A stretch of DNA of 64,000 bases from Streptomyces griseocarneus (GTDB lineage: Bacteria > Actinomycetota > Actinomycetes > Streptomycetales > Streptomycetaceae). Of the stretch, positions 50,534-58,932 are shown piece by piece. The stretch lies in contig NZ_BNBL01000003.1 of the NCBI RefSeq assembly GCF_014655595.1, positions 317,877 to 381,876 on the forward strand, written 5' to 3'. Numbering within the stretch: position 1 is the first letter of the stretch; each line of letters opens with the position of its first letter. Made by a program: the position numbers and the translations under genes. The notes under the pieces were generated by a model. It was not told where the DNA came from and made no database searches. It worked only from the letters and a program-made list of their open reading frames with translations.

Positions 50534-51604
50534 TCATCCGGCATGTGGGAAAACGGGAGGCGTCCAGCCGACATACTTGGCGCCCCACTTCTTCTCGATC
50601 TGGTCGGCGTCCACGATGTCGATGTAGCCCTTGCGCTCGATGTCGTTCGAGACGATCTTGCCGTTGCCGATGTAGACGGCTATGTGCCCGGCGCGACTGC
50701 CGGTGTCCCAGTACATGAGGGCGCCGGGAGGGGGATTGCGGTCCCCGGGGTGTTGCATGGACTTGGGCACGACGTCGTAGTGGTCGATGGCGTAGTTCAC
50801 GCCGGAGACGTTCCAGCCGTAGACGACGGCGGTGAACGCGAGGCACATGTTGTACCACTCGCCGGACGACCCGTCGCCGGAATGGGCCTTGGCCCATGCG
50901 ATGGCCTGGTCGACGCTCCGGGGGTTGTTCAGCGTCCAGGTCTGCTGTCCGTCGGTGAACGAGCCGCCCCCGCCTCCGGAAGAGCCGGAGAACTTCTCTA
51001 CGCTCGCCATGATGGACTTCACGTAGTCGTAGGTCTGCCCCCCGGCGAACGACTTCGGCGGGACACCTCGGTACTCAATGACGCGTTGGAATCCGGCGTT
51101 GTAGCCGGCCAGGGCCAGCTCGATGGGGCTGCCGTTGTAATCGGGATGCTTCTTCGCATCCTTCAGCAATTCGCACATCATCTTGCCCTGCGTCGGTATC
51201 GCGTCCGCAGGATCCCACACGTCCTTCTTGCCGTCGCCGTTCCCGTCGACGGCCATCTCCGCCCAGGTCTCGGGTATGAACTGAGCGATTCCCGAGGCAA
51301 TCGGGTTGCCGTTGTCGTCCTTGGACTGCGCCGTCGGGTCGAAATTGCTCTCCGCCTCCAACTGAGCGGCCAGGACGGCAGGCGGAAGTCCCTCGTCACA
51401 GGAATTGGCTGCAGCCTGGATCATTCCGGCGTATTGAGGGGGTACGCCACCCTTTCCGACGTTCAGTCCTCCCGACGCGTAGTTTCCGCTGCCCTTTCCG
51501 TCGCCGCCGAGTGACGCGATGAGCAGAATGATCGCGAGCCCCAGCACAAGAGGAATCAACGCGATGGCGGCAATAACGAAGAGCAGCCCCCGCTTGAGAT
51601 CCAC
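50534..51604 (-). CDS. Membrane-anchored bifunctional cell-wall hydrolase: lytic transglycosylase plus NlpC/P60-like domain
   Basis: The 356 residues have one N-terminal transmembrane helix (7-31), an SLT-type transglycosylase domain with catalytic Glu85 (LEAESNF), GIAQFIPETW and the ALAGYNAG motif, a Gly/Ser linker (205-216), and a C-terminal NlpC/P60-like domain with Cys254 (YNMCLAFTAV) and His307 (GHIAVYIGNG). It should cut both glycan strands and peptide stems. Such VirB1-like enzymes open peptidoglycan for type IV secretion channels in Gram-positive bacteria. GTG start; divergent from the main apparatus genes. Confidence 0.87.
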   Translation of the reverse strand: MDLKRGLLFVIAAIALIPLVLGLAIILLIASLGGDGKGSGNYASGGLNVGKGGVPPQYAGMIQAAANSCDEGLPPAVLAAQLEAESNFDPTAQSKDDNGNPIASGIAQFIPETWAEMAVDGNGDGKKDVWDPADAIPTQGKMMCELLKDAKKHPDYNGSPIELALAGYNAGFQRVIEYRGVPPKSFAGGQTYDYVKSIMASVEKFSGSSGGGGGSFTDGQQTWTLNNPRSVDQAIAWAKAHSGDGSSGEWYNMCLAFTAVVYGWNVSGVNYAIDHYDVVPKSMQHPGDRNPPPGALMYWDTGSRAGHIAVYIGNGKIVSNDIERKGYIDIVDADQIEKKWGAKYVGWTPPVFPHAG

Positions 51605-51925
51605 CTACCCCCCCTACTTTCGTGACGCACCGCGTCGGCCCGGCGCCACTCCACCCAGGACTGATGGAGGATCACAATCCCTTGATCCGGGCCCCATTGG
51701 CGCGCGCCCAACATTTACACACACAAAGGCCCAGCCCAAACGCCGGGTGAATATCGCCCATGTAGCACCAATCCACCCACATCCGGCATCAAGCGATGTG
51801 AAGTGTCTCTAACCCCTCGTTCTGTGCGACTCAAAGGCCAGGTCACACACCAGCCGCCTCACCAGTCACAGGTGGCGCGACATTAGACTGCCCGTCAGAA
51901 CGAACGCTCGGGGGATTAGCAATAC
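51605..51925. promoter_or_regulatory. 321-nt divergent promoter region of the type IV secretion-like locus
   Basis: It separates the two arms of the locus and is less GC-rich than its surroundings, especially 51700-51830. A possible -10 TTAGACT at about 51882 precedes the ParA-like gene, and GGGGGA-type ribosome-binding sites precede both divergent starts. No inverted repeat convincing enough to name as an operator was found. Confidence 0.5.
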
Positions 51926-52846
51926 ATGCAGTTGCAATTCGGGGGGTCGTCGGCCAGGAAGTCTCAGCCGGCCACGACGCTGCCCGCACAAGCGCGACTC
52001 GCCATAGCCGTCATGGGATCCACGGGCGGCAGCGGTCGCTCAACTACCGCTGCGCTGCTTGCTGGTTCACTGGCGGGATACGCGCCGACCGTCGTCCTGG
52101 ACACTGGTCGACGGCTGTCCTCTCCATGGCCCTCCTGGCCGTCCGAACCCGGTGCCGGACTGGTATCCCTGCCGGCCGACCGTGAAATGACGCGTCGCCA
52201 GGTACTCGCGGCCGCATCGACCTGCCGCGCCCCGCAGGGTGGTGGCTGGCATGTGCTGACCGACCACCAGGAGTGGAACGAGTCACCACTCACGCTGCCG
52301 GAAGCCCCTGCGGCCTGGTACCAGCTGGCCGCAGCCGGCGGCTGGCAGGCGGTGGTCGCCGACACGACGCACTTGGTCGCGGACGACATCGTGTCGGCGC
52401 GGCACACGGGAAGCCCGAGCCTGAGCGCCGCCTGGTGCGCGCTCCCCTTCTCCGTACCCGTGTTGTGCGCCGCCGCCACCGGCCCGGGCGTTCATGCCCT
52501 GCAGACCGCGGTCCAGGCCGCCATTGCCGAGGGGCTACCGCTGCACCGCGCGATCGTCGCGCTGGTGGCGACCGCGGACGGCCGGCTCCCCGCCCCGGTA
52601 CGGGCCGCGGCGACGATGCTCCAGTCGCGGGTCGCGGCCGTCATCAACGTTCCGCACGACCCGCACATCCGAAGCCACGGGATGCGCGACGCCGCCCGGC
52701 TCAAGCCCCGCATGTCCGAAGTGGGCGCCGAGCTGGCACGTGCCGTACTCGCGTCCGCTCACATCACCTGGGGAGAGCCCCTCCCGCCGGCCCCGGTCCC
52801 GGCCACAGTCGCCGCGCCCACCGCGGCCGACCTCCCCTCCACCTGA
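51926..52846 (+). CDS. ParA/MinD-like P-loop protein with Arg in the Walker A motif
   Basis: The 306 residues have a P-loop GSTGGSGRST (31-40) in the deviant-Walker position, but with Arg38 where SIMIBI ATPases have the conserved Lys. A VLDTGR strand and VVADTTHLV (Walker B-like) follow; the last 25 residues are Pro/Ala-rich. The protein is soluble. ParA-like ATPases position plasmids and secretion machines. Here it heads the operon of a type IV secretion-like system, so spatial control is a fair inference. ATPase activity may be reduced. Confidence 0.72.
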   Translation: MQLQFGGSSARKSQPATTLPAQARLAIAVMGSTGGSGRSTTAALLAGSLAGYAPTVVLDTGRRLSSPWPSWPSEPGAGLVSLPADREMTRRQVLAAASTCRAPQGGGWHVLTDHQEWNESPLTLPEAPAAWYQLAAAGGWQAVVADTTHLVADDIVSARHTGSPSLSAAWCALPFSVPVLCAAATGPGVHALQTAVQAAIAEGLPLHRAIVALVATADGRLPAPVRAAATMLQSRVAAVINVPHDPHIRSHGMRDAARLKPRMSEVGAELARAVLASAHITWGEPLPPAPVPATVAAPTAADLPST

Positions 52847-52870
52847 TCCGATTGCCAAGGAGTCACCCCC

Positions 52871-53182
52871 ATGAGCCAGCTGCTGCACCAGACCATGGTC
52901 GTCCTGGCCGACGACGTCATCCCCAACTACAAGCCCGAGGTGCCCGGCACCCTGAAGACGCCGACCGGGAAGATCCTCGGCTGGACCGCCGGCGTCGGCC
53001 TCGCCCTCGCCGTCCTCGGCGGCCTGGCCGGCTGGGCCTGTGTCGCCATCGGCCACAACAGCGAGCGGGCCCAGCTCGCGGCACGCGGCAAGCAGGCGAT
53101 CCTCTGGAGCCTGGTGTCCGGCATGGGCATCGGCGTCACGAGCGGCCTGGTCCTCGCCTTCTACAACATGACGCAGGGGTGA
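52871..53182 (+). CDS. Small two-transmembrane protein, VirB2/TrbC pilin-like topology
   Basis: The 103 residues have an N-terminal soluble 33 residues and two hydrophobic helices (about 35-60 and 75-98) joined by a short polar loop with HNSERAQLAARGK. The topology and Gly/Ala-rich helices resemble VirB2/TrbC pilins, although no cleavable signal is visible. It lies between the ParA-like gene and the bitopic protein gene, whose GTG overlaps its stop (GTGA). Pilin identity is inferred from topology and position only. Confidence 0.65.
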   Translation: MSQLLHQTMVVLADDVIPNYKPEVPGTLKTPTGKILGWTAGVGLALAVLGGLAGWACVAIGHNSERAQLAARGKQAILWSLVSGMGIGVTSGLVLAFYNMTQG

Positions 53183-53952
53183 AGGACGCCTTGGACCACA
53201 AGGACAAGGCCCGCCGGGCCCGGCTGAGGCTGATCGGTATCGGGGCGGCGGTAGCCGCTCTCATCGCGGGTGGCGGAGTTCTGGCGGTCACCACGCTGGG
53301 CGGGGGCGACCGCGACAAGGGCTCGGTGGCGAGCCCGGGAGCCAGTTCGGCAGCCCCGGCGCCGTCGATGTCCCCTGGCAAGCGACGGACTCCCGCGAAC
53401 GAATACAAGCTGCGCGTTGTCAAGTCCGACAAGGTGAAGGACGCCATCAGCGTCGGTTTCCCGCAATCGGACCGCGGCGCTGTCTCGGCGGCCGTCCGGC
53501 ACCTGCAGGAGCTCGACCTCCTGGACGACACGGTCGCCGAGAAGCAGTTGAAGGCCATCGTGTCCAAGGACTCCCCGGGCACCGTCGACAAGCGCGTCTC
53601 GGACGTCCGGAAGCTCCGCGAGCGCGCGGGACTGCCGCCCTCCGGGAGCACGCCCCCTGGGCTGTCCATCTCCACCCAAGTCAACGCCGTCCGTGTCACC
53701 AGTGCCGACAACACCGGTCAGGTCCTCATCATCTGGATGAACTACGACCGCTTCGCCAGCCTGCCGGGTAAGGCGGCGGACAACAACCCGCTGAAGGGCG
53801 AGACCGACTACGCCATCTACAAGTGGGAGGACGGTGACTGGAAGCTCACGGAAGAGCCCCGGTACACCAAGAGTGTCCACGGCCCCAGGGCGTACGACCC
53901 TGACAGCCCGTACGCCTACCAGGACATGTGGCGGCAGGTGACCCTTGGCTAG
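53179..53952 (+). CDS. Bitopic membrane protein of the secretion-like locus
   Basis: The 257 residues have a basic N-terminus (KDKARRARLR), one transmembrane helix (about 18-40), a Ser/Pro-rich linker, and an extracytoplasmic domain of about 180 residues ending QDMWRQVTLG. Topology and size recall VirB8/TcpC/TraM-type channel proteins with a soluble NTF2-like domain, but no motif proves it. The GTG overlaps the upstream stop by 4 nt; the next gene starts inside its last codons. Confidence 0.65.
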   Translation: MKDALDHKDKARRARLRLIGIGAAVAALIAGGGVLAVTTLGGGDRDKGSVASPGASSAAPAPSMSPGKRRTPANEYKLRVVKSDKVKDAISVGFPQSDRGAVSAAVRHLQELDLLDDTVAEKQLKAIVSKDSPGTVDKRVSDVRKLRERAGLPPSGSTPPGLSISTQVNAVRVTSADNTGQVLIIWMNYDRFASLPGKAADNNPLKGETDYAIYKWEDGDWKLTEEPRYTKSVHGPRAYDPDSPYAYQDMWRQVTLG

Positions 53953-55852
53953 ATTCCTTGCCCGTCTCGGCACTCTGACGGGCGTCCTCGCCATCGTCCT
54001 GGCGATCGCCACACCGATGGCTCTGGCCGGCACCAAGCCTCCGGACCCCTACCCGAAGGACTTCGTTGACAGGCAGGTCAGCATTGTTGGCATCAACGTC
54101 AACACGGGGGAGTACTGCGACTACGACGAAGTTCAGAGGCAGCAGGACCGGGACAAGGACTTCAAGAGTCCCTGCCGCGCGCCCAGGGACTGCGAGGACT
54201 ACCCCGCCGGCATGACCGTGTGCGTCGGCGAAGGCTCCAGCGACCCCAAGGAAGCGCACGAGTACGAGCTCAAGGAGCTCAAGCGCTGGCAGGAGAAGGC
54301 CGACACGAAGGACCCGTTCTACGAGAAGTACAACAAGTACCTCACGGAGTGCGTGAAGGAGAAGAAGAAGGCCTTCGCGGTCTGCAGGGAAGAAGCCGTC
54401 GGCAAGTTCGGCGTCTACACCAAGGGCCCCATCGACTGGGTCGCCGGAAAAATTTCCGAGATGGCCGCCAACGCCCTGAAGGCAGCAGCGGGCGCCATCG
54501 GTGAATCCGTCGTCTGGCTGCTGAAAGAGTTCGCCGAAGCGTTCAACGACATCTCCACCATCAAGCTCGCGAAGACCGGCATCGGCCCGATCATGGGCAT
54601 CGCCACAGGCCTCTCGGTGCTGGTGGCCACGTTCCTGCTGCTCATGCAGTTCGGCAAACTCGCCGTCTCCCAGCAGGGTGCGCCGCTCGCCACGGCGATC
54701 ACCGGCCTGGCCAAGTGGGCCGCCGTCCTGTCCGTCTACATCTTCGCCACGCAGACCGCCCTGGACTGGTCAGACACCCTCAGCACCGCGTTGATCAACG
54801 AGACCTTCGAGGGCGGCGGCGGGTCCGAGGACGACGCGAAGAACGCGATGAAAAAGCAGCTGACCATGCTCTTCGGCGGCCTCGTCACCGGAGGCGGCGG
54901 AGCCGCGACCGCGACCACCGCGCTCGTCACCGGGGAGAGCGTGCTCGCGAGTGCCGTGGGCGTCATCATCGTCGTCGGCATCCTGTGCATCATCGCCGTC
55001 GGAGCCCTCTGGGTCGAAATGCTCGTCCGCCAGGCGGGCATCATGATCCTCATCACGATGATGCCGCTCGCCCTGGCCGGGCAGATGTCCGATGCGACCA
55101 GCGAATGGTGGCCCAAGGCGCGCAATGCCTTGATCTCCCTCATCCTGATGAAGCCGGTCATCGTCATCTGTTTCTCGATCGGATTCAGTGCGATGAAGGG
55201 CGGCGAGGGAATCCGCAATGTCCTCGTCGGCCTGATCATCTTCATCATTTCCGCATTCGCCTGGCCGGTGATCGCCAAGTTCATGACGTTCACCACGGTC
55301 GGCGCCGGCGGCGCGGCCGCCGGCGGAATGCTGGGCTCGGTGAGCTCCAGCGTCTCGTCGATGTTCGGCGGAAACCAGCCCGCACCCAGCGGCGCCGGTA
55401 CGGCCGGTGGCGGCAGTAATTACACCAAGGCCGTCGAGGAGGACAACGCCAGCGCCATGGGCGGTTCGGGCTCCGGAGGCGGCGGCTTCTGGTCCAAGGC
55501 CATGAACGGCAGCACGAGCGGCGGCTTCGGCGCCAAGGTGGGCGGCGCCGTCAGTTTCGGCCTGGGCGTCGCGCTCGCGGGCAAGGACATGCTCGCGGAC
55601 ACCGGTGCCAACGTCGCGGCCCACGCCGGCCTCGACCAGGGCGCCCAGAGCAGCCCGACCACCGTCACCCGGCGGCCGCAGAACGGCGAGCAGGAACCAC
55701 CCGGCCCCGGGCCGGCACCCGCACCCGCACCCGCACCGGCACCGGCACCGGCACCGGCATCCTCGGGGTCCCCGACCTCCGAGAGCACCCCGCCCCCGCA
55801 GGCTCAGCCCAGCAGCCCGGCCCCCGACAGCCCCACCTCCGAAGGGAGTTGA
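53945..55852 (+). CDS. VirB6/TrbL-like polytopic membrane protein (SCO6881-type)
   Basis: The 635 residues start with a signal peptide (1-28, ending MALAG), then a charged Cys-containing extracytoplasmic domain (about 30-180). At least six transmembrane segments follow (roughly 205-440), then a Gly/Ser-rich and Pro/Ala-rich cytoplasmic tail. VirB6-like proteins form the inner-membrane channel of type IV systems. The tail includes an (Ala-Pro)n stretch encoded by a hexanucleotide repeat. The TTG start overlaps the preceding gene by 8 nt and has AGGTGA upstream. Confidence 0.8.
   Translation: MARFLARLGTLTGVLAIVLAIATPMALAGTKPPDPYPKDFVDRQVSIVGINVNTGEYCDYDEVQRQQDRDKDFKSPCRAPRDCEDYPAGMTVCVGEGSSDPKEAHEYELKELKRWQEKADTKDPFYEKYNKYLTECVKEKKKAFAVCREEAVGKFGVYTKGPIDWVAGKISEMAANALKAAAGAIGESVVWLLKEFAEAFNDISTIKLAKTGIGPIMGIATGLSVLVATFLLLMQFGKLAVSQQGAPLATAITGLAKWAAVLSVYIFATQTALDWSDTLSTALINETFEGGGGSEDDAKNAMKKQLTMLFGGLVTGGGGAATATTALVTGESVLASAVGVIIVVGILCIIAVGALWVEMLVRQAGIMILITMMPLALAGQMSDATSEWWPKARNALISLILMKPVIVICFSIGFSAMKGGEGIRNVLVGLIIFIISAFAWPVIAKFMTFTTVGAGGAAAGGMLGSVSSSVSSMFGGNQPAPSGAGTAGGGSNYTKAVEEDNASAMGGSGSGGGGFWSKAMNGSTSGGFGAKVGGAVSFGLGVALAGKDMLADTGANVAAHAGLDQGAQSSPTTVTRRPQNGEQEPPGPGPAPAPAPAPAPAPAPASSGSPTSESTPPPQAQPSSPAPDSPTSEGS
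55712..55759 (+). repeat. Hexanucleotide tandem repeat in the VirB6-like gene
   Basis: Eight perfect in-register units of CCGGCA or CCCGCA encode an alternating Pro-Ala run in the C-terminal tail. In-frame gain or loss of units would change tail length without frameshift. Confidence 0.9.
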
Positions 55853-55855
55853 TCC

Positions 55856-57385
55856 GTGTCCACTTCCGTGGAACCCAACGCCTACAGCGGCTGGCAGTCG
55901 GAGCGCTCCGGGTTCATGGGCAACCTGAGCGGCGCCGGCTTCACCCTCATGGCGCTCGCGGCCGTGATCTCGGTCATGCCCATCTACCAGCGCAGCTGGG
56001 GCGCCGCCCTCATCTGTCTCCCGCTCGCGGCGCTGCTGCTCCTCCTCGCCTACGGGCGGGTGCTGGGGCTCAGCGCGGACGAGTGGATCGTCCTCGCAGT
56101 TAGGCACCAGATCGCAGTGGCAAGCAGTAAGAACCTCTTCTTCTCCGGTGTGTTCGCCCCCCGGACCAAGGACGGGCAGCAGCCGATGGACCTGCCCGGG
56201 GTGCTGGCCCGGCTGCACATCCTGGAGGCGCCCGACGGCCTCGGCGGCACGCTGGGCATCATGCACAACCCCGTCGACGGTACGTACACGGCGATCTGCC
56301 GGGTGACGTTCCCCGGCCTCGCGCTCGTCGACACCGAGAAGCAGAACCACCGGGTCAAGGCCTGGGCGGCCTACCTGCGCTCGCAGTGCAAGGAAGGGGG
56401 CGCGATCACCCGCATCTCCGTGCACCAGCGTTCCCTGCCGGACGACGGTGCGGCCCTGCGGTCGTGGACGGAGCGGCACACCGCTCCCGACGCCCCGGCC
56501 GCCGCCGTGCAGGCGCTGGACGAGCTGATGGCGGGGGCGGGGCCGACGGCCACGATCCGTGAGACCTATCTGGCCGTCACCCTTTCCTCCTCCCGGGCCC
56601 GCCTGGCCGTCAAGGGCGCCGGCGGTGGCCAGGTCGGTGCGGCGGCCGTCCTGGTGCGTGAGATCCACGCCATGCACGGTTCGCTCTCCAGCGCGGGCCT
56701 GCAGATCCTGGAATGGCTCACCCCTCGCGGTGTGGCCCAGGCCATTCGTACCGCCTACGACCCCGAGGCCCAGCTCGCGCTGTCCGCCCGCAACACCGCC
56801 GCCGAGGACCCGCAGTGGAAGGGCGCCGAACGGGGCGTCGACCCCGCCCTCGCGGGGCCGGCGGCGGCCGAGACCGGCTGGGGCGTCTACCGCCACGACG
56901 GTGCGTGGACCGTCAGCTACCAGGTCCGCGGGTTCCCCCGGAGCGATGTGTACGCGACGTTCCTCCAGCCCCTGCTGCGCCCGCGGCAGAACGCCCGCCG
57001 TTCGCTGTCCCTCGTGTACGAGCCGATCGGACCGGCCAAGGCCCGCCAGGAGCTGGCGCGCGAGAAGACCAAGCGTGACACCGCGCGGAGGCTGCGGGCC
57101 AAGACGGGCCGCGTGGAGTCCGAGGACGAGCGCCGTGAGGCGATGATGGCCCGCGCCCAGGACGTGGCGCGCGCCTCGGGTCACGGCGTGGTGCGGCTGA
57201 CCGCCCTCCTCGCCGTCACGGTGACCGACTTCGACCAGCTGGAGACGGCGTGCGCCGAGCTGCAGGCCGACGCGTCCGACGCGGGTCTGGAGCTCCGGCG
57301 CGTGTGGGGTGCGCAGGACTCGGCGTTCGCCGTGGCCGCGCTCCCGCTCGGCCAGGGCCTCCCCGACCGGAGGGTGGGCATCTGA
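55856..57385 (+). CDS. SCO6880-family protein: PrgI/VirB3-like membrane segment plus VirB4 N-domain-like region
   Basis: The 509 residues have two transmembrane helices close to the N-terminus (about 25-45 and 50-68), as in VirB3/PrgI proteins. A long soluble region follows (IHAMHGSLSSAGLQILEWLTPRG and VTDFDQLETACAELQADA) that resembles the N-terminal half of VirB4 ATPases but has no P-loop. The ATPase half is encoded by the next gene, whose ATG overlaps its stop (TGATG). I recognise it as the SCO6880-type component. GTG start after AAGGGAG. Confidence 0.75.
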   Translation: MSTSVEPNAYSGWQSERSGFMGNLSGAGFTLMALAAVISVMPIYQRSWGAALICLPLAALLLLLAYGRVLGLSADEWIVLAVRHQIAVASSKNLFFSGVFAPRTKDGQQPMDLPGVLARLHILEAPDGLGGTLGIMHNPVDGTYTAICRVTFPGLALVDTEKQNHRVKAWAAYLRSQCKEGGAITRISVHQRSLPDDGAALRSWTERHTAPDAPAAAVQALDELMAGAGPTATIRETYLAVTLSSSRARLAVKGAGGGQVGAAAVLVREIHAMHGSLSSAGLQILEWLTPRGVAQAIRTAYDPEAQLALSARNTAAEDPQWKGAERGVDPALAGPAAAETGWGVYRHDGAWTVSYQVRGFPRSDVYATFLQPLLRPRQNARRSLSLVYEPIGPAKARQELAREKTKRDTARRLRAKTGRVESEDERREAMMARAQDVARASGHGVVRLTALLAVTVTDFDQLETACAELQADASDAGLELRRVWGAQDSAFAVAALPLGQGLPDRRVGI

Positions 57386-58932
57386 TGGGCCTCTTCGGCC
57401 GTCGTTCCGAGGGCGACAACGCCCTCAAGGCCGCCCCGCTGTCCGACCTGCTGAATCCCGGAAGCGAGCCCCGGCCCGCGCCCCGCAAGCTCAGCGCCCG
57501 CGAACTGCGGCGCTCCCAGCTGCTGGAGGACCCGGCCACGGCCATGCGCATCGCTCCGAGGAAGGGCTGGTCCCAGCCCTTCGCCGGGCGGGCAGCCTCG
57601 GTCGCCAAGGCCGAGGTGTTCCGGGCGGACACCGACCGCGCCAGCGGCATCTACCCCTTCCTGCACGCCGCGAGCCTGCCGCCGATCGGGGTGTACATCG
57701 GCTGGAACACCCTGACCATGCAGGCGTTCTCGGCCCATCCGGCCGCCTGGGTGAAGGAAGGCCTCGCGACCAACCCGAACGTCATGGTGACCGGCATCCC
57801 GGGATCGGGTAAGTCCGCCCACATCAAGGCGCTGTGCTTCCGCCTGATGGCACTGGGCCACCGCACGCTCATCGCCGGGGACGTCAAGGGCGAGTACCAG
57901 GCCATCTGCCAGCACCTCGGGGTCGAGCCGGTCCGGCTCGGCCCCGGCCTGCCCGGTCGTCTCAACCCGCTCGACGCGGGACCCCTGGGCTACGACCTGG
58001 ACCGGATCAGCGGAGAGGAGCTCCAGTCCCGGCTCAAGGAGATCCACCGGCGCCGGCTGACCCTGCTCAAGGCGCTGCTGGAGCTCCAGCTGAAGCGCAA
58101 CCTCAAGCCGCAGGAAGAAGAGTGCCTGGACATCGCCGTCCGCGAGGTCACCGGTGAGCTCTACGGCCAGACGCGACTGAGCGTGCCGACGCTGCCCCTG
58201 GTCTACGAGCGGCTCAAGGACCCCACCGAAGCCATGGCCCGCGAGCTCCGCATCCGTGGCGACGACGTGCAGACCGCGCGTGAGCAGATGACTTCCCTGC
58301 GGTCCGCGCTCGGCGGCATGATCACCGGCCACCTGGGCGGTCTGTTCGACAAGGAGACGTCGATCGGGCTGGACTGGGACGCGCCCATCCAGTCCGTCGA
58401 CATCTCCGCTCTCGAGCAGTACGGCGACGAGACGGTGGCGATGGTGCTCACCTGTGTATCCTCCTGGGCCCAGTCCGCGATCGACCGGCCGGGAGGACGG
58501 CCGTGGATCGTCGTACGGGACGAACTGTGGCGCCAGATGCGGTCCGGTGGCGCCGCCATGGTCCGCAAGATCGATGCGGACCTCCGGCTGTCCCGCGCCA
58601 CCGGCACCATCCAGCTGCTGGCCACCCACCGCCTCAGCGACTTCGAAGCGGTCGGCGCCTCCGGCTCCGAGGCGGTCGCCATCGCCAAGGACCTGATCGC
58701 CAGCTGCGAGACGCGCGTGCAGCTCGCCCAGGACACCAAGCCGCTGAACCTGACCCGTGAGGCGATCGGCCTCACGGACGCCGAGTGCGACCTGATCAGT
58801 TCCTGGGGCGCAGGCCAGCGAGGCCGTGCCCTGTGGAAGGTCGGCCGGGGCGGCGGGTCCCACGCCGTGCAGCTGATGCTCTCCCATACCGAGAAGCGGC
58901 TGTTCGAGACGGACGAGCGGATGGTGGTGTGA
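57385..58932 (+). CDS. VirB4-like secretion ATPase (motor domain)
   Basis: The 515 residues carry Walker A GIPGSGKS (137-144), the post-P-loop GDVKGEYQAI segment, Walker B region WIVVRDELWRQM (from about 373) and the AATH-like LLATHRLSDF motif of VirB4/TraC ATPases. No transmembrane helix. It powers substrate transfer or pilus dynamics at the channel base. ATG overlaps the previous stop, and its own stop overlaps the next GTG, so three successive genes are translationally coupled. Confidence 0.88.
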   Translation: MGLFGRRSEGDNALKAAPLSDLLNPGSEPRPAPRKLSARELRRSQLLEDPATAMRIAPRKGWSQPFAGRAASVAKAEVFRADTDRASGIYPFLHAASLPPIGVYIGWNTLTMQAFSAHPAAWVKEGLATNPNVMVTGIPGSGKSAHIKALCFRLMALGHRTLIAGDVKGEYQAICQHLGVEPVRLGPGLPGRLNPLDAGPLGYDLDRISGEELQSRLKEIHRRRLTLLKALLELQLKRNLKPQEEECLDIAVREVTGELYGQTRLSVPTLPLVYERLKDPTEAMARELRIRGDDVQTAREQMTSLRSALGGMITGHLGGLFDKETSIGLDWDAPIQSVDISALEQYGDETVAMVLTCVSSWAQSAIDRPGGRPWIVVRDELWRQMRSGGAAMVRKIDADLRLSRATGTIQLLATHRLSDFEAVGASGSEAVAIAKDLIASCETRVQLAQDTKPLNLTREAIGLTDAECDLISSWGAGQRGRALWKVGRGGGSHAVQLMLSHTEKRLFETDERMVV

